Shown: positions 55,194-64,000 of the stretch, one piece after another
Numbering within the stretch: the stretch's first letter is position 1
How the letters are laid out: each line of letters opens with the position of its first letter
From: Roseobacter sp. GAI101
Lineage (GTDB): Bacteria; Pseudomonadota; Alphaproteobacteria; Rhodobacterales; Rhodobacteraceae
DNA length: 64,000 bases
Reading direction: 5' to 3'
NCBI RefSeq assembly: GCF_000156335.1
Contig: NZ_DS999213.1
Location: forward strand, 3,192,698 to 3,256,697
Notes under the pieces: generated by a model
Seen by the model: only the letters and a program-made list of their open reading frames with translations
The model's database searches: none
What the model was told of the DNA's origin: nothing
Position numbers and translations under genes: made by a program

Positions 55194-56030
55194 ATGGCCG
55201 CCAAAGAGAAAACTGGCAACGCGTTTGTCGAAACCATCAAAACAATCGTCTATGCGCTGGTTATTGCAGGCGTGTTCCGCACCTTGTTTTTCCAACCTTT
55301 CTGGATCCCGTCCGGGTCGATGAAAGAGACATTGCTGATCGGTGACTTTCTCTTCGTCAACAAGATGGCATATGGCTATTCATACGCGTCCTGCCCCAGC
55401 ATCATGGTGCCCCGTTTCGGCATTGAAATCGACGCCAAGGATATCTGCGGTGCGTTCGACGGCGACAACACGCGGCTGTTCGCATCCCAGCCAGAGCGTG
55501 GCGATGTGGTGGTGTTCCGTCACCCCGTGTCGGGCCGCGATTACATCAAGCGTCTGATCGGTTTGCCGGGTGACAGAATTCAGGTGACCGATGGCGTCAT
55601 CAGCATCAACGGCACGCCTGTCACCCTGCGCCCCGATGGCGTGTTTGAGGAAGAGATGACGCGCCAAGGCCCCCAGGGCATGCGCCCGCGCTGTGAAAAC
55701 GGCGCCATCGGAGAAGGTGGCATATGCGAGAAATCGCGCCAGATCGAGGTGCTGCCCAACGGGGTGGAACATCCGATCCTGAACATCGGCAACCAGGCGT
55801 CTGACAACACGGGCATCTACTCTGTGCCTGAAGGCCATTATTTCTTTATGGGCGACAACCGGGACAATTCCGCCGACAGCCGTCTGGCCCAGCAGGCCGG
55901 TGGCGTGGGCTATGTCCCGTTCGAGAACCTGATCGGCCGTGCGGACCGGATCATGTTCAGTTCCGGGGGGCGGTCCATGCTGTTCTTCTGGACGTGGCGT
56001 GGCGACCGTTTCTTTAAAGCAGTCAAGTGA
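55194..56030 (+). CDS. lepB: Signal peptidase I
   Basis: Cleaves signal peptides at the membrane. The 278-residue product has one N-terminal membrane helix, catalytic Ser42 in [10 protein letters not shown], catalytic Lys119 in [12 protein letters not shown] and the [11 protein letters not shown] box. A Cys pair region (YASCPS, DICGA) is an insertion seen in Rhodobacterales. It overlaps rnc by 4 bases. Confidence 0.95.
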   Translation: MAAKEKTGNAFVETIKTIVYALVIAGVFRTLFFQPFWIPSGSMKETLLIGDFLFVNKMAYGYSYASCPSIMVPRFGIEIDAKDICGAFDGDNTRLFASQPERGDVVVFRHPVSGRDYIKRLIGLPGDRIQVTDGVISINGTPVTLRPDGVFEEEMTRQGPQGMRPRCENGAIGEGGICEKSRQIEVLPNGVEHPILNIGNQASDNTGIYSVPEGHYFFMGDNRDNSADSRLAQQAGGVGYVPFENLIGRADRIMFSSGGRSMLFFWTWRGDRFFKAVK

Positions 56031-56713
56031 AGCTGAGCGCGGATCTTCGGGCCTTTGAGGGGCGCATCGGGTACAAGTTCAGCAAGCCTGAACTTTTGAT
56101 CCGTGCTGTTACCCATGCGTCCATGTCGTCGGCCAACCGTGATGATAACCAGCGGTTGGAGTTCTTGGGCGACCGTGTGCTGGGGCTTGTGATGGCCGAA
56201 GCGCTGCTGATGCTCGACCCCAAAGCGACCGAAGGGCAATTGGCACCACGGTTCAATGCCCTTGTGCGCAAGGAAGCCTGCGCCGATGTCGCGCGCGAGA
56301 TCGACATGGGGGCCGTGCTCAAACTTGGCCGCTCGGAAATGTTGTCGGGCGGACGGCGCAAGCAGGCCCTGCTGGGGGATGCGATAGAAGCCATTATCGC
56401 CGCCGTCTATATGGACGGTGGATTTGATGCGGCACGTGATCTAATCATACGGTTGTGGGGCGATCGGGTGCAAACCGTCAAGCAAGACGCACGCGATGCG
56501 AAGACCGCCTTGCAGGAGTGGGCGCAGGCGCGTGGCTTTCCGCCGCCGTCCTATGTTCAGACCGACCGGCAGGGGCCGGACCATGCACCGGTATTTACCA
56601 TTACCGCCAAGGTGCAAAACGGAGCCAGCGCAGTTGCGGTTGCGCCCTCGAAACGTCAGGCTGAACAAGCCGCTGCCAAACTTCTGTTGGCGAAACTGGA
56701 GAATAACACATGA
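56027..56713 (+). CDS. rnc: Ribonuclease III
   Basis: Cuts double-stranded RNA. The 228-residue product starts at GTG 56027. The signature [13 protein letters not shown] and the second acidic cluster [12 protein letters not shown] are intact, and a dsRNA-binding domain ends the protein. It overlaps lepB and era by 4 bases each. Confidence 0.95.
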   Translation: MKLSADLRAFEGRIGYKFSKPELLIRAVTHASMSSANRDDNQRLEFLGDRVLGLVMAEALLMLDPKATEGQLAPRFNALVRKEACADVAREIDMGAVLKLGRSEMLSGGRRKQALLGDAIEAIIAAVYMDGGFDAARDLIIRLWGDRVQTVKQDARDAKTALQEWAQARGFPPPSYVQTDRQGPDHAPVFTITAKVQNGASAVAVAPSKRQAEQAAAKLLLAKLENNT

Positions 56714-57618
56714 CCACCCGCGCCGGCTTTGTCGCCCTGATCGGTGAGCCCAATGCGGGCAAATCCACGCTGCTGAACCGAATGGTGGGCGCGAAAGTGT
56801 CTATCGTGACCCACAAGGTGCAGACCACCCGCGCCCGTATCCGGGGCGTTGCCATGGAAGGCGCAAGCCAGTTGGTTTTCGTTGACACGCCGGGCCTGTT
56901 CCAGCCGCGCCGTCGTCTGGACCGCGCAATGGTGGCCGCCGCCTGGGGCGGTGCCGCGGATGCGGATGTGGTCGTGCTGCTGATCGAGGCAAACCGCGGG
57001 ATCACCGAAGGTGTCGAGCGTATCCTCGAAGGGCTTGATGGTATCGGTGAGGGACGCAAGGTTGCGCTGGCCATCAACAAGATCGACCGGGTCGAAGCGC
57101 CTGTGTTGCTGGGGCTGAGCAAGGAAATCAACGAACGTTTCCCATTTGCCGAGACATTCATGATCTCGGCCGAGCGGGGACACGGGGTTGATGCGTTGCG
57201 CACTTGGCTGGCCGGAGAATTGCCGGAAAGCCCGTGGTTGTACCCCGAAGACCAGATTGCTGACCTGCCCATGCGGATGATTGCCGCCGAAATGACGCGC
57301 GAAAAGCTGATCCTGCGACTGCATCAGGAGCTGCCATATCAGTTGACGGTCGAGACCGAGAATTGGGAAGAGCGCAAGGATGGCACGGCCCGGATCGACC
57401 AGCTGATCTATGTGATCCGCGACGGTCACAAGGGGATCGTTTTGGGCCATAAGGGCGAGACGATCAAATCCGTCAGCAAGGCCGCACGGGAAGAGCTGGA
57501 AGAGTTCCTGGGCCGCAAGGTGCATCTGTTCTTGCAGGTCAAGGTACGTCCGAACTGGCTGGACGAGGCCGAGCGCTATACCGAGATGGGGTTGGAGTTC
57601 AAGGACGGCAATGTCTGA
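56710..57618 (+). CDS. era: GTPase Era
   Basis: Matures 16S rRNA and the 30S subunit. The 302-residue product has G1 GEPNAGKST (residues 12-20), DTPGLF, NKID and a C-terminal KH domain with [16 protein letters not shown] overlap with rnc. Confidence 0.96.
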   Translation: MTTRAGFVALIGEPNAGKSTLLNRMVGAKVSIVTHKVQTTRARIRGVAMEGASQLVFVDTPGLFQPRRRLDRAMVAAAWGGAADADVVVLLIEANRGITEGVERILEGLDGIGEGRKVALAINKIDRVEAPVLLGLSKEINERFPFAETFMISAERGHGVDALRTWLAGELPESPWLYPEDQIADLPMRMIAAEMTREKLILRLHQELPYQLTVETENWEERKDGTARIDQLIYVIRDGHKGIVLGHKGETIKSVSKAAREELEEFLGRKVHLFLQVKVRPNWLDEAERYTEMGLEFKDGNV

Positions 57619-57678
57619 TTGCTGTGCAGCCCGGCCCTTCGGGGAGGATTTATTTCCATTTGGAATTCGGGGTGCTGC

Positions 57679-58008
57679 ATGGCGCGGCTGACGGCGCGAT
57701 TTTGGATCGATGCCTATCTGGCGCGTTTGCGGGTCTATGATATTCCGGCCTTTGTCGTTGCGCATGGTGATGACACTGGCGGTGCCGTTTTGGTGAAGCT
57801 GGCAACGCTGGATGGCAAGGCAGTCTTGTTTCAGCGCAGCTTTGATCTAATGAGCGGCGCGCGTGCCTGGGTCGAGATGGCGAGTGGCAGCGAGGCAGAG
57901 GTTGATGCATCGGTCGCGCGGCAGCGCGAGTTTGATCCCGATCTTTGGGTGATCGAAGTTGAAGACCGGCAAGGGCGGCATCTGCTGCATGACGAGGGCC
58001 TGATCTGA
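57679..58008 (+). CDS. DUF1491 protein
   Basis: A 109-residue small protein with [17 protein letters not shown], the pattern I associate with DUF1491, lying between era and recO as in many Rhodobacterales. ATG 57679 is preferred to the frame start at 57619. It shares one base with recO. Function unknown. Confidence 0.8.
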   Translation: MARLTARFWIDAYLARLRVYDIPAFVVAHGDDTGGAVLVKLATLDGKAVLFQRSFDLMSGARAWVEMASGSEAEVDASVARQREFDPDLWVIEVEDRQGRHLLHDEGLI

Positions 58009-58733
58009 TGGAGTGGCGCGATCAGGGGATTTTGCTGAGCGCGCGGCGACATGGGGAAACGTCAGCCATCATCGAAGTGTTTACGCCGACGCAGGGCCGT
58101 CACGCGGGCATCGTCCGAGGCGGAACCAGCCGCAAGATTGCACCGATACTGCAGCCCGGAGCGCAGTTGGACGTGGCGTGGCGGGCGCGACTTGAGGGGC
58201 ATATCGGCGCGTTCACGGTCGAACCTGTGCGCAGCCGCGCAGTTTCCGCGATGAGCGACCGGCTGAGCCTTGCGGGGCTGAATACGGTGACGGCCTTGCT
58301 CTCATTTTGCCTGCCCGAGCGCGAACCCCATCCGCCGCTTTATCATCGGACCCAGGCCCTGTTGGATTTGCTGGACCAAGGCGATCTGTGGCCATTGGCC
58401 TATCTTCAGTGGGAATTGAGCCTGCTTGAGGAGATGGGCTATGGGCTTGATCTGACGGCATGTGCAGTGACCGGGGCGACAGACGCGCTGGTGTTCGTGT
58501 CGCCAAAATCCGGCCGGGCCGTCACCCGCGAAGGGGCAGGGGAATGGGCCGACAAGATGCTGCCGCTGCCGCCCGTTCTGTTGGGAGAAGGCGAGGCGCG
58601 CGATGATGAGATTTTGCAAGGGTTCAAAACAACCGGATATTTTCTGGAGCAACATCTCGCGCGAAATCTGGGGGGCAGGCCCTTGCCGGAGGCGCGGGCG
58701 CGATATGTCGATGCGTTCAGCCGCCAGATTTGA
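58008..58733 (+). CDS. recO: DNA repair protein RecO
   Basis: Loads RecA with RecR in gap repair. The 241-residue product has the N-terminal OB fold ([19 protein letters not shown]) and helical C-terminus. The zinc cysteines found in some RecO proteins are absent. It overlaps the convergent lipoprotein gene by 17 bases. Confidence 0.92.
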   Translation: MEWRDQGILLSARRHGETSAIIEVFTPTQGRHAGIVRGGTSRKIAPILQPGAQLDVAWRARLEGHIGAFTVEPVRSRAVSAMSDRLSLAGLNTVTALLSFCLPEREPHPPLYHRTQALLDLLDQGDLWPLAYLQWELSLLEEMGYGLDLTACAVTGATDALVFVSPKSGRAVTREGAGEWADKMLPLPPVLLGEGEARDDEILQGFKTTGYFLEQHLARNLGGRPLPEARARYVDAFSRQI

Positions 58734-59112
58734 AGACCATGGTCAGCCCGTCAGGGTTCGACAGGATCATCGTGTCTCCCAACACTTCGGAAAGCGTCGT
58801 TTGGGACAGAGCGTTGAAGAAAGCGGTTTCTTCGGCCAAGCCGGGGCATATCCGCTTGGTCGCGGCAAGGTTTTCGATATCGAACCAAGGGTATGGCGTG
58901 GCCATTCGACCAGCGAAGACATTGCAGGGGCCTGTCCCTGAAATCCGGTTTTGCGGCTGGAAGGACAGGGCGGTTTCGGCGCTGAAGGGGCTGCCGTTCA
59001 ATTCGGTCAGGATCCAGGTTTTGTCCGCGGCACCATACTGGCGGACCGTTTCGTCACGATCACAGGCACCGATCACCATGAGACTTAGGAGCAGGGAAGT
59101 GGTACGGATCAT
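58717..59112 (-). CDS. META/HslJ-like lipoprotein
   Basis: A 131-residue protein with a lipoprotein signal ([12 protein letters not shown]) and a META-like domain ([25 protein letters not shown]). META proteins are envelope proteins, HslJ in E. coli being heat- or novobiocin-linked. ATG 59112 starts the signal. Confidence 0.75.
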   Translation of the reverse strand: MIRTTSLLLSLMVIGACDRDETVRQYGAADKTWILTELNGSPFSAETALSFQPQNRISGTGPCNVFAGRMATPYPWFDIENLAATKRICPGLAEETAFFNALSQTTLSEVLGDTMILSNPDGLTMVFKSGG

Positions 59113-59173
59113 GTGATGCTGCCTTGCAGTAGGCTTGGCGCAGGTCTGCCCGCGCCAAGCCGATGGGGTTGTG

Positions 59174-60859
59174 TCAGCCAAGAACGCGGCGGGCGATCAC
59201 CTGTGCCTGAATTTCGGCGGCACCTTCAAAGATGTTCAGGATGCGGGCATCACACAGCACGCGGCTGATCTTGTATTCAAGCGCAAAGCCGTTGCCGCCA
59301 TGGATTTGAAGCCCGTTGTCAGCCGCTGCCCAGGCAACCCGTGCGCCCAGTAGTTTGGCCATCCCTGCCTCGACGTCGCAGCGGCGGCCTTCGTCCTTTT
59401 CAAAGGCCGAGAAATAGGTCAGCTGGCGCGCTACCATGATTTCGACGGCCATCATCGCCAATTTGGAGGATACCCGTGGGAAGTTGATCAGGGACTTGCC
59501 AAATTGCTTGCGGTCGATCGCATATTGCATCGAGATATCCAGCGCGGATTGTGCGACGCCAATGGCGCGGGCAGCGGTCTGGATTCGTGCGGACTCGAAC
59601 GTCTCCATCAACTGCTTGAAGCCTTTGCCTTCTTCACCGCCCAGCAGGTTTTCCCCTTTGACGTGGAACCCGTCGAACGCCAGTTCGTATTCCTTCATGC
59701 CGCGATAGCCAAGCACTTCGATTTCGCCACCGGTCATGCCATCGGTGGGGAAGGGGTTGGCATCATCGCCGGGTGTTTTTTCGGCAAGGAACATGGACAG
59801 ACCTTTGTAATCTGTCGTGTTCGGGTCGGTCCGCGCGAGCAGTGTCATCATATGAGTGCGCGCCGCATGGGTGATCCAAGTCTTGTTACCGGTAATCCTA
59901 TAGTCCTCACCATCCTTGACCGCGCGTGTGCGCAGCGATCCAAGGTCGGACCCGGTGTTCGGTTCGGTGAAAACAGCGGTCGGCAACGTCTCGGCGCTTG
60001 AAATGCGGGGCAGCCATTTGGCTTTTTGTTCGTCCGTGCCCCCCGCGATGATCAGTTCAGCGGCAATCTCGGAACGTGTGGCAAGCGACCCAACGCCGAT
60101 ATAACCGCGCGACAGTTCTTCTGAAACGACGCACATCGAGGCTTTGGACAAGCCGAAGCCGCCAAACTCTTCGGGGATGGTCAGGCCGAAGACACCCATT
60201 TCGGCAAGTTCGTTGATCACCTCCATCGGGATCAATTCATCCTTGAGGTGCCATTCGTGGGCGTAGGGTTCGACCTTGTCGATGGCATAACGGCGAAACT
60301 GCTCGCGAATCATCTCGAGCTCTTCATCGAGGCCGGACCGCCCTACGGTGATGTTGGCGGACTGTTCTTGCATCAGTTCAACCAGACGGGTGCGGGCCGC
60401 TTGGGTATTGCCGTGCTGGGTCAGCTGTTGAATGGCGGGTGTTGTCAAACCGCCCTGTGCATCCTGACCCAAGCCCATATCGTGCAGGCGCAGAATCTCG
60501 CCCTGGTTCATCTGGATGCCGCCATAAATCTGCCAGAGGTATTCGCCGAACGCGATCTGGTGAATCAGCTGTTCCGTTTCCCCGAACACCCCGTCAGCAT
60601 TGAGCTTTTCCGCCCAAAGCTGCATCTGGTTCAAGGCTTGTGCATATGTCGCCAGCCAGGCCAAGCCATGTGCAGCGGTTTGATTGGCTTCGACCAGGCC
60701 GTTGGACACACGACCATCAACCGATACCAGCGCGCGCACCGACGTTTTGGCCTGTTCGAGGATTTCATCGACCGGCGGCAGCGCCTCGGCGGTGAGTTTA
60801 AGCAAATCTTCGAGGATGATCTGTGATCCCATTATCAAGTCCTGTCCATCATGAGCCAT
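59174..60859 (-). CDS. mcd: (2S)-methylsuccinyl-CoA dehydrogenase
   Basis: A 561-residue acyl-CoA dehydrogenase with an extra N-terminal region of about 160 residues, the layout of Mcd in the ethylmalonyl-CoA pathway for acetate assimilation. The dehydrogenase core shows TEPNTGSDLGSLRT, DRKQFGKSLINF and IHGGNGFALEYKISR with the C-terminal ARILNIFEGAAEIQ. ATG 60859 (AAGGA upstream) or ATG 60832 may start it. An ordinary long acyl-CoA dehydrogenase is the alternative. Confidence 0.82.
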   Translation of the reverse strand: MAHDGQDLIMGSQIILEDLLKLTAEALPPVDEILEQAKTSVRALVSVDGRVSNGLVEANQTAAHGLAWLATYAQALNQMQLWAEKLNADGVFGETEQLIHQIAFGEYLWQIYGGIQMNQGEILRLHDMGLGQDAQGGLTTPAIQQLTQHGNTQAARTRLVELMQEQSANITVGRSGLDEELEMIREQFRRYAIDKVEPYAHEWHLKDELIPMEVINELAEMGVFGLTIPEEFGGFGLSKASMCVVSEELSRGYIGVGSLATRSEIAAELIIAGGTDEQKAKWLPRISSAETLPTAVFTEPNTGSDLGSLRTRAVKDGEDYRITGNKTWITHAARTHMMTLLARTDPNTTDYKGLSMFLAEKTPGDDANPFPTDGMTGGEIEVLGYRGMKEYELAFDGFHVKGENLLGGEEGKGFKQLMETFESARIQTAARAIGVAQSALDISMQYAIDRKQFGKSLINFPRVSSKLAMMAVEIMVARQLTYFSAFEKDEGRRCDVEAGMAKLLGARVAWAAADNGLQIHGGNGFALEYKISRVLCDARILNIFEGAAEIQAQVIARRVLG

Positions 60860-60998
60860 CTGTACGGTCCTTTTCCAATATGAGGGGGGCATAAACCTTT
60901 CGCAGGTGCAGCACAATAAAGATACGTTTCGGCGCGTCAAAATGGTCTAAAATTGCGCAGTGGATTTCTGGTGCGCTCACTGTCCAAGCTGATATGAG

Positions 60999-61772
60999 AT
61001 GCAAATGGACGCATTTTTCAGTTTCTTAACCCCGCATGAGCTGGCTTTGGCCTTTGGTGTCGCGATTGTCGCCGGATTTATCAAGGGGATGGTGGGCTTC
61101 GCCATGCCGTTGGTGTTGATCTCTGGCCTGACGATCTTTTTGCCACCGGAATTGGCGCTTGCGGGACTAATATTCCCCACCGTTGCGACCAATCTGTTTC
61201 AGGCACTGCGGCAAGGCATCAAAGCAGCATGGGCGTCGACGAGATTGTTCAAAGTGTTCCTGATCTCGGGGGGAATCATGCTGCTTTTGTCTGCGCAGCT
61301 TGTGCGCTTCCTGCCGGCCCAGACCATGTTGCTGGTCATTGGTGTGTTCATCACCCTGTTCGCTCTCTGGCAAATCAGCGGGCGGAGTTTTAATCTGGCG
61401 CATCGATCCAGCCGGGTCGAGGTGCTGGTGGGCGGGTTTGCAGGCGCTGTCGGCGGCGTCTCCGGCGTTTGGGGGCCGCCGACGGTAGCGTATCTTACAG
61501 CGCTCGGGACGGCCAAGCAGGACCAAATGCGCATACAGGGCGTTATTTACGGGCTTGGCGCGGTGGCGTTGGTGTTCGCGCACTTTGGGTCGGGTGTCCT
61601 GAGGGCTGAAACGGTACCGTTTTCCATCTTCATGATACTCCCCGCCCTAGCCGGAATGTGGCTGGGCAGCCAGGTCATGGACCGGATCGATCAGGCATCC
61701 TTCCGCAAAGCGACGCTTTTCATTCTCGTCATCGCAGGCGCGAATCTGGTGAGACGCGGCCTGTTAGGCTGA
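60999..61772 (+). CDS. TauE/SafE-family permease
   Basis: A 257-residue protein with about eight membrane helices and the two TauE/SafE repeats (VAIVAGFIKGMVGFAMPLV and FAGAVGGVSGVWGPPTVAYL). The family exports sulfite or organic sulfonates. Starts at ATG 60999 or 61005. It is divergent from mcd; substrate unknown. Confidence 0.85.
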   Translation: MQMDAFFSFLTPHELALAFGVAIVAGFIKGMVGFAMPLVLISGLTIFLPPELALAGLIFPTVATNLFQALRQGIKAAWASTRLFKVFLISGGIMLLLSAQLVRFLPAQTMLLVIGVFITLFALWQISGRSFNLAHRSSRVEVLVGGFAGAVGGVSGVWGPPTVAYLTALGTAKQDQMRIQGVIYGLGAVALVFAHFGSGVLRAETVPFSIFMILPALAGMWLGSQVMDRIDQASFRKATLFILVIAGANLVRRGLLG

Positions 61773-61777
61773 AACCT

Positions 61778-62137
61778 TCAGCTTTGACGTGCGACAGTCA
61801 CACCTGAAATGTCTTCGATAAAGGTGACGATACGGGATTTGATCGCATCATCCTTGATCGATGCCAAAGCACTTACGATCTCGATGCTCGGGTCGCTTTT
61901 TGGCGCGTCATTGGTGTTGTCGTGCAAGCCCTCGAAGAAAAACGACGGCGAAACATCAAGAATCTGCGCCAGTTCGAACAGTCTGCTGGCTGCGACACGG
62001 TTTGAACCGATTTCGTATTTCTGAATTTGTTGAAACGAAAGCTTAAGCTGCTTGGCTACATCTGTTTGCGAAAGACGGCGCAACGTGCGGATCTGTTTCA
62101 GCTTCTTACCGACGTGGATGTCTACAGGATGGGACAT
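61778..62137 (-). CDS. XRE-family regulator
   Basis: A 119-residue protein with an N-terminal HTH (IRTLRRLSQTDVAKQLKLSF, then QQIQKYEIGSNR) and a C-terminal helical tail. ATG 62137 is preferred over the frame start at 62173. It is divergent from the LysR-like gene with 154 AT-rich bases between, so it may control that pair. Ligand unknown. Confidence 0.85.
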   Translation of the reverse strand: MSHPVDIHVGKKLKQIRTLRRLSQTDVAKQLKLSFQQIQKYEIGSNRVAASRLFELAQILDVSPSFFFEGLHDNTNDAPKSDPSIEIVSALASIKDDAIKSRIVTFIEDISGVTVARQS

Positions 62138-62219
62138 GATCACTAATACCTCTGGTTGTTGTAGCACAGTCATCCACTAAAATGCCCAATACGATCAATT
62201 GGATAGATTTTTTCAATTT

Positions 62220-62271
62220 AAGGTTACAAACCTTCCATGGATGTATTATATATAGTTGATTGATGTATTAT
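62220..62271. promoter_or_regulatory. Palindrome and direct repeats upstream of the LysR-like gene
   Basis: AAGGTT-ACA-AACCTT (62220-62234) is followed by two copies of GATGTATTAT (62240-62249 and 62262-62271) spaced 22 bases apart, two helical turns. They lie in an AT-rich promoter. Candidate sites for the XRE or LysR-like protein. Confidence 0.5.
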
Positions 62272-62291
62272 TAATTTACCATTGAGGTCAA

Positions 62292-63188
62292 ATGAATAAG
62301 GTATCCGAAATCAGGGGAGATCCTGCAGATTCAGTGAAAGCTCCCGCATTACTGTATGAAATGATCCGGTCATTTGTCGTACTTGCCGGAACGTTGAACC
62401 TTAGCCATGCGGTCAAACAACTTGAAAGTACCCGTCAAACGGTAAGGCGTCACATCGCCCACTTGGAAGAGATCATGGGGGAGGCGTTGTTTGAAGTTGA
62501 TGACCGCCGCTATCAACTTACCGAACGAGGCCACGAAGTTTTACCCGAAGCGACGGATATCATGGCTCGGGGCAAGATATGGGTGCAGGGCAACAGCCGT
62601 CATGTCGGCGGCCTGCTTCGCCTGTCGCATGAGGCACCGAACGGCTGGAATTTCTACCAGCAGCAGCAGCCGTTGACCCAGATCTGGGACGGTGAATCCG
62701 ACATGTTGCGGGACGTTTTCACCGCATGGGTCAACAGTAAGGGCGAGTTGGAGCACCCGAATTTCCAAGCTCTTCGCCCTTATGTGCTGGTTTACCGTGA
62801 TTCGCCGAACGGCTGGATCTGTATCGAATTGGGTCAAGAATCCTTTTATACAAAGTGGTGGGGCTGGAAGAATGCGCGCAGCAGCATCGGTCGTCCGCTC
62901 GGGCAATTTCCGGGAGGGCCTGAATTTGAGGCGATGTTGAATGCGCCGTTCCGCGAAGTGCAGGCCAATGGCGGTGTGCGCCTTGACGAGGTGGTCACCC
63001 AAATACCAAGGAAAGAGGGCGCGAAGCCTATCCCATTGGCATATAAAAGACTTTTGATGGCAAGCAGGTTTCCCGACCGGAGTTTCGCATTGATTGCCGC
63101 AATTGACAGGTCTCGATATATCTCGATTGCGGGACTGGATCAGAGCACTCTTGACGTGATGCCGTCCGATGCAATTGTAGCCTTCTAG
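62292..63188 (+). CDS. LysR-type HTH protein with an unrecognised C-terminal domain
   Basis: A 298-residue protein. The N-terminus is a LysR-like HTH (FVVLAGTLNLSHAVKQLEST, then TRQTVRRHIAHLEEIMG). The C-terminal 200 residues do not show the periplasmic-binding-like pattern of LysR effectors; they are Trp-rich (ESFYTKWWGWKNARS) and unrecognised. It precedes a likewise unrecognised gene by 79 bases. Together they look like a small lineage-specific unit. Confidence 0.75.
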   Translation: MNKVSEIRGDPADSVKAPALLYEMIRSFVVLAGTLNLSHAVKQLESTRQTVRRHIAHLEEIMGEALFEVDDRRYQLTERGHEVLPEATDIMARGKIWVQGNSRHVGGLLRLSHEAPNGWNFYQQQQPLTQIWDGESDMLRDVFTAWVNSKGELEHPNFQALRPYVLVYRDSPNGWICIELGQESFYTKWWGWKNARSSIGRPLGQFPGGPEFEAMLNAPFREVQANGGVRLDEVVTQIPRKEGAKPIPLAYKRLLMASRFPDRSFALIAAIDRSRYISIAGLDQSTLDVMPSDAIVAF

Positions 63189-63267
63189 CGCCTAATCGCA
63201 AAAACCAAGCAACCGTTTTGTATTTGAGCTAAACTTTGATGAATGACACATCAAAGGAGTTCCTCAA

Positions 63268-63984
63268 GTGACGCTACATAGTTTTCAAGACGGTGAACGG
63301 TTTATTGCCAGCAGTACTGGTCTGCTTCAGCAGGCGGGAATAACGCTGACCGTTGGATATGATTTCGACATTTACAAAGAAGTCCTTACAGCGGCGCGGC
63401 CGGGGCACGTGTTGGGAATGCCTTTTGACCCGGCCCTGCATGAGATGAACAAGGACAATGCGTTCTGGATCGTCGGTCACAACGAAAAGGGTGACATCAT
63501 GCACACGCAGGCCATGCGGATGCTTGACCTCAAGGGGAACACTTTGGCGGAACACCTGCGGCGGTCTTTTATCGAATTCCCACCCCCTGGCGTAGACATC
63601 GACTTGCAGCGGTCGCGCTATCGGGCGGGCCCCGGGGCGCAAAGAATAGCGGGTCAGGTTTGCTACCACGGAGAGTTCTGGGTCGGTGCCACCCCGCGTG
63701 AATTCCGCAATGCGGGGCTGTCTTCGGTCTTGGGGCGTTACGCGTTCTGGCAGGCAATCCAGCACTGGAACCCGGATTACATCATTGCCTTCATGCAAAA
63801 TTCTGTTGTGTTCAAGGGCTTCCCGGCACGGCATGGCTATATGCATACGGAACCGGGCACGCTGCGGTGGTTCTTGTCGGGGCAGGACACACCTGTCGAA
63901 GGCTTCATGTCCTACATGAGCAGCGACGATCTGCGGTTCATTCTTGAAATGCCACTTTCGGATTTTGTCGCCCAAGCGGCGTAG
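63268..63984 (+). CDS. Unrecognised protein, possibly acyltransferase-like
   Basis: A 238-residue soluble protein starting at GTG 63268 with AAGGAG upstream. GQVCYHGEFWVG, then LGRYAFWQAIQHWNPDYIIAFM and HGYMHTEPG, give an alpha/beta look that could be GNAT-like or another acyltransferase fold, but no catalytic motif is certain. It follows the LysR-like gene and probably shares its transcript. The stop lies 17 bases from the window end. Confidence 0.6.
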   Translation: MTLHSFQDGERFIASSTGLLQQAGITLTVGYDFDIYKEVLTAARPGHVLGMPFDPALHEMNKDNAFWIVGHNEKGDIMHTQAMRMLDLKGNTLAEHLRRSFIEFPPPGVDIDLQRSRYRAGPGAQRIAGQVCYHGEFWVGATPREFRNAGLSSVLGRYAFWQAIQHWNPDYIIAFMQNSVVFKGFPARHGYMHTEPGTLRWFLSGQDTPVEGFMSYMSSDDLRFILEMPLSDFVAQAA

Positions 63985-64000
63985 AGTTTTCGGGTCAGAA

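Overview
The window reads as a chromosomal segment of a marine alphaproteobacterium, most likely Rhodobacteraceae (Roseobacter group). This rests on a high-GC, densely packed genome, an F0-only ATP synthase operon (atpI-atpB-atpE-atpF'-atpF) apart from F1 genes, MipZ, the order folK-rpoZ-rsh-DUF2062-pdxJ-acpS-lepB-rnc-era-DUF1491-recO, tandem peptide deformylases, an ethylmalonyl-CoA pathway type acyl-CoA dehydrogenase, and short GC-rich intergenic repeats. No genus is assigned. I saw no rRNA, tRNA, IS element, phage gene or CRISPR array.

Region 1 (1-11.2 kb, + strand) is an aromatic-acid CoA-thioester block. It holds the C-terminal part of feruloyl-CoA synthase, benzoate-CoA ligase, an alpha/beta hydrolase, a DUF309 protein, the aerobic hybrid benzoyl-CoA (box) pathway in the order boxC-boxB-boxA, a 4HBT thioesterase, the HTH/shikimate-kinase-like regulator BoxR, and a 3-hydroxyacyl-CoA-dehydrogenase-like protein with a degenerate NAD motif. 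A strong bidirectional terminator closes it. BoxD, the next step of the pathway, is not in the window. Region 2 (11.2-18.8 kb, - strand) starts with an orphan Tat-exported solute-binding protein. It continues with a homogentisate operon (hmgA, fahA, a metallo-beta-lactamase-fold protein lacking several metal ligands, a flavin monooxygenase, DUF2783), transcribed divergently from a MarR regulator.

Region 3 (19.2-28.7 kb) holds a DMT transporter, mipZ and a translation block on the - strand: ffh, chorismate mutase, rpsP, a 49-aa membrane protein, rimM, two tandem sulfotransferases, trmD, purC, rplS, rpmE. Two sulfotransferase genes and purC sit inside the usual rpsP-rimM-trmD-rplS order, joined by 1- to 4-base overlaps. 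Region 4 (28.8-36.1 kb) holds an azoreductase, LysR and a second DMT exporter, a 24-aa microprotein, an ArsR regulator, the F0 operon, a FadR-type GntR regulator with a clear operator, and a small lipoprotein.

Region 5 (36.2-49.8 kb) holds SMC (TTG start), a degenerate receiver-domain protein behind a perfect CtrA-type box, glutathionyl-hydroquinone reductase, a PatB/MalY aminotransferase, three overlapping deformylase genes (the third looks catalytically dead) followed by fmt, and a five-gene overlapping operon ispH-DUF3429-methyltransferase-rnhA-TRIC. Region 6 (49.9-58.7 kb) is the folK-to-recO housekeeping block. Region 7 (58.7-64 kb) holds a META-domain lipoprotein, methylsuccinyl-CoA dehydrogenase, a TauE/SafE permease, an XRE regulator, and an unrecognised pair: a LysR-type HTH fused to a non-LysR C-terminus, followed by an orphan protein.

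The best candidates for something new are that last pair, the dead deformylase paralogue, the metal-ligand-poor MBL protein in the homogentisate operon, the sulfotransferases embedded in the ribosomal operon, and the CtrA-box receiver protein. All functional statements come from reading the sequence; no database search was run.
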